Source of the DNA: Xanthobacteraceae bacterium
GTDB lineage: Bacteria > Pseudomonadota > Alphaproteobacteria > Rhizobiales > Xanthobacteraceae
DNA: 7,090 bases
Assembly (NCBI GenBank): GCA_030039655.1
Contig: JASHVC010000180.1
Span: 1 to 7,090, forward strand
Direction of reading: 5' to 3'
The position numbers and the translations under genes are program-made. Positions 5,244 to 7,090 of the stretch are shown here, one piece after another (position 1 is the first letter of the stretch; each line of letters starts with the position of its first letter). The notes beneath the pieces were generated by a model that made no database searches, was not told the origin of the DNA, and saw nothing but the letters and a program-made list of their open reading frames with translations.

Positions 5244-5549
5244 ATGACCGCTCGTATATACAAACCGGCGCGCACGGCGATGCAGTCGGGCACCGGCAAC
5301 ACCAAAGAATGGGTCCTGGATTATGAGCCGGAACAGCCGCGGACCGTCGAGCCGCTCATGGGCTGGACCAGTTCAGGCGACATGAAGCAGCAACTGCGGC
5401 TGCGCTTCGACACCAAGGAAGAGGCAATTGCCTATTGCGAGCGCGAGGGCATCGCCTACCAGGTGTTTGACAGCAAGCCCGCAAAGCGTGCGCGCATCTC
5501 CTACTCGGACAACTTTGCCACCAGCCGGCGGGGCGCCTGGACCCATTAG
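5244..5549 (+). CDS. NADH dehydrogenase (complex I) accessory subunit, NDUFS4-like
   Basis: The 101-residue protein matches the ETC complex I subunit family, the bacterial counterpart of mitochondrial NDUFS4 (18 kDa, AQDQ subunit). Recognisable blocks are ARIYKPARTAMQSG (3-16), EWVLDYEPE (22-30), LMGWTSSGDMKQQLRLRF (38-55) and the end KPAKRARISYSDNF (78-91). The family is a supernumerary complex I subunit of alphaproteobacteria that binds the peripheral arm near the NADH-oxidising module. There is no signal or membrane segment, as expected for the cytoplasmic side. It has the size of bacterial members; human NDUFS4 (175 residues) has extra N-terminal and targeting sequence. The ATG at 5244 has only a weak AG-rich ribosome site. 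It stands apart from any nuo genes, 44 bases after tRNA-Pro, and could be read through from the tRNA promoter. Confidence 0.9.
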   Translation: MTARIYKPARTAMQSGTGNTKEWVLDYEPEQPRTVEPLMGWTSSGDMKQQLRLRFDTKEEAIAYCEREGIAYQVFDSKPAKRARISYSDNFATSRRGAWTH

Positions 5550-5573
5550 CCGTTGCCGAGCGTCGGCGCGGCT
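5548..5573 (+). terminator. Nested stem-loop at the end of the NDUFS4-like gene
   Basis: AGCCG (5548-5552) pairs with CGGCT (5569-5573), and GCCGA (5555-5559) pairs with TCGGC (5563-5567) around GCG. Only a TT/G internal bulge separates the two 5-bp stems. The structure starts inside the TAG stop codon. No T-run follows, so it may stabilise the mRNA 3' end or be a Rho-assisted stop rather than a textbook intrinsic terminator. A second weaker hairpin, CATGGG/CCCATG with a 7-base loop, follows at 5577-5595. Confidence 0.42.
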
Positions 5574-5729
5574 GTCCATGGGCGACCAACCCATGCGTGG
5601 CCTGCGGGTCGCGAGCGCAGGGGATGCGCTGGGACGCCCGGATTCGCCATGTTAGATTGCAACCAAGTTGCCGCGGCGGCCGTTTCCGTGCCGAATGCCG
5701 ACTCAGAATGACGCTGATGGGAGATTGAA

Positions 5730-7090
5730 ATGCCGAAAAAGGATTCCAGCGGAAAGAACAGCCCGAAACTTGATCGCCGCAAATTCCTCGCCGCAGCCGC
5801 TGTCGCCGGCGCGAGTGGCGCCGTCAAGCCGGCCATGGCCGCCACCGAGACAGAGCCGCAAGCCAAGTTGCGTCCGCCGTCGGTATTGCCGCCGAACGCA
5901 CACGTTGCAGCCGCCGAAACCGGCGTGCCGAACATCCCGCCGTATTCTACCGAGGGCCGGCCCGGGTCGGACTTCATGGTCGACGTGATCAAAACGCTCA
6001 ACATCAAATATCTGCCGGCCAATCCCGCTTCGAGCTATCGCGCCATCCATGAGTCGCTGATCGACTACGGCCAGAACACGATGCCGGAGTTCCTCACCTG
6101 CACCCACGAGGAAGCGGGCGTCGGCATCGCTCACGGCTACTACAAGATCGCCAACAAGCCGCTGATGACCCTATGCCACGGCACCGTCGGTCTGATGCAC
6201 GCGACCATGAACATCTACAACGCCTATTGCGATCGGGTGCCGGTGATCGTCGTCAACGGCAACGATCTTGATGCCGCGCATCGGCCGCCAGGCGTGCCGA
6301 CCGTTCACTCGGCGCAGGACATCAACGCGATCGTGCGCGAATTCACCAAATGGGACGACACGCCGGTCTCGGCGCAGCATTTTGCCGAGTCATTCGTGCG
6401 CGCCTACCAGATCGCCACCACGCCGCCATGCGCGCCGGTCGCGATTTCTCTCGATGACGGATTGGCGACTGAGCCGGTCCGGGACTACGGGCAGGCGCTC
6501 TACATTCCAAAATACGTGCCGGCCGCGCCGCCGGCGGGCGAATTGGGTGCTGTCCGCGAAGCGGCGCGCCTTTTGGTCAACGCTGAGCGTCCGGTCATCG
6601 TCGCCGACCGCGCGGTGAACACCCAGCGCGGAATCAGTCTCTTGGTTCAGCTTGCCGAGCTCCTTCAGGCGCCGGTGGTCCGGCAAAATGGGCGGCTGAA
6701 CTTCCCAACCACCCACTACCTCGGCCGGCCGGAAAGCGTGGTCAGCCAAGCTGACGTGATTATCGGACTTGAACTGGCCGACTACTGGAACACGGTCAAC
6801 AAGTTCACCGACAACAACGCCCAGGGCGTCGGCACCGTCGGCTCGCGCATCAAACCGGGTACCAAGCTGATCAGCGTCGGCGTGCGACAGTTGATGACGA
6901 AGTCGAACTACCAAGAGTTCCAGCGCTTCCAGAGCGTCGACGTTCCCATTGCCGGCGACGTGGAGGCAACGCTCCCGGCGTTGATCGAGGCGGTGAAGGT
7001 GGCGTTGCCCGACAGTCGCAAGGACGCGATTGCCAAACGTGGCCAGGCAATCCGGGAAGCGCACATGAAGGGGCGCGAAGAGACCAGGCA
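5730..7090 (+). CDS. Tat-exported thiamine-diphosphate enzyme, acetolactate synthase superfamily (partial, right edge)
   Basis: The frame stays open from the ATG at 5730 to the window end (453 codons), so the C-terminus is missing. GGGAG six bases before the ATG is a strong ribosome site. Residues 11-37 form a twin-arginine signal: LDRRKFL (14-20), an alanine-rich core, a lysine near the end and AMA before ATE. The pyrimidine-binding domain follows (about 75-245), with HEEAGVGIAHGYYKIANKP; Glu127 aligns with the catalytic glutamate of RHEQAA in acetolactate synthase. HGTVGLMHATMNIYNAYCDR corresponds to the usual TSGPG...DAY block. The central domain starts near 270 (VREAARLLVNAERPVIVADR). The diphosphate-binding domain with its GDG motif lies beyond the window. 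The substrate is unknown. A folded, cofactor-loaded enzyme exported by Tat to the periplasm fits the signal but is unusual for this superfamily. Confidence 0.88.
   Translation, partial: MPKKDSSGKNSPKLDRRKFLAAAAVAGASGAVKPAMAATETEPQAKLRPPSVLPPNAHVAAAETGVPNIPPYSTEGRPGSDFMVDVIKTLNIKYLPANPASSYRAIHESLIDYGQNTMPEFLTCTHEEAGVGIAHGYYKIANKPLMTLCHGTVGLMHATMNIYNAYCDRVPVIVVNGNDLDAAHRPPGVPTVHSAQDINAIVREFTKWDDTPVSAQHFAESFVRAYQIATTPPCAPVAISLDDGLATEPVRDYGQALYIPKYVPAAPPAGELGAVREAARLLVNAERPVIVADRAVNTQRGISLLVQLAELLQAPVVRQNGRLNFPTTHYLGRPESVVSQADVIIGLELADYWNTVNKFTDNNAQGVGTVGSRIKPGTKLISVGVRQLMTKSNYQEFQRFQSVDVPIAGDVEATLPALIEAVKVALPDSRKDAIAKRGQAIREAHMKGREETR

Noticed and set aside
6390..7064. Minus-strand open frame of 224 codons
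   Set aside because: It is antisense to the thiamine-diphosphate enzyme, which has the ribosome site, the Tat signal and conserved motifs.

Overview
The window reads as chromosome from a high-GC alphaproteobacterium of the order Hyphomicrobiales (Rhizobiales), most like Bradyrhizobium and its relatives. The support is high GC with GC-rich third positions in the clear genes, a double-domain cold-shock protein followed by a DUF192 protein, a tRNA-Pro next to an NDUFS4-type complex I accessory subunit, and an orphan TctC/Bug solute-binding protein. No transposase, integrase, CRISPR array or phage gene was seen.

Bases 1-1206 are gene-poor. An open frame enters from the left edge (1-258, weak). 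Two related very small genes for secreted peptides lie on the minus strand (333-488 and 662-832), and a 9-bp stem-loop (867-901) precedes the second. A broken small plus-strand gene (about 1006-1206) is cut by an in-frame TAG. A tRNA-Glu(UUC) on the minus strand (1213-1288) has a recognisable promoter.

Bases 1408-2712 hold a divergent pair: a glyoxalase I/VOC enzyme (minus) and a Sir2-type NAD-dependent deacylase (plus). They share an 87-bp gap that contains an inverted repeat resembling an operator. Bases 2870-3954 hold a probable two-gene unit: the double cold-shock protein and an exported DUF192 protein, whose likely start is TTG. A TctC-family periplasmic binding protein (3964-5016, minus) converges on it with a 9-bp gap.

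Bases 5123-5549 hold tRNA-Pro(UGG) and the NDUFS4-like subunit, which ends in a strong stem-loop. From 5730 to the right edge runs the N-terminal part of a thiamine-diphosphate enzyme of the acetolactate synthase superfamily. It carries a clear twin-arginine signal, so it is predicted to work outside the cytoplasm. This is the most unusual protein in the window.

Most of the window is housekeeping: translation, methylglyoxal detoxification, NAD-dependent deacylation, cold-shock RNA binding and respiration. The accessory material is the small secreted peptides, the decayed small gene, the solute receptor and the exported ThDP enzyme. No complete novel multi-gene system is visible.
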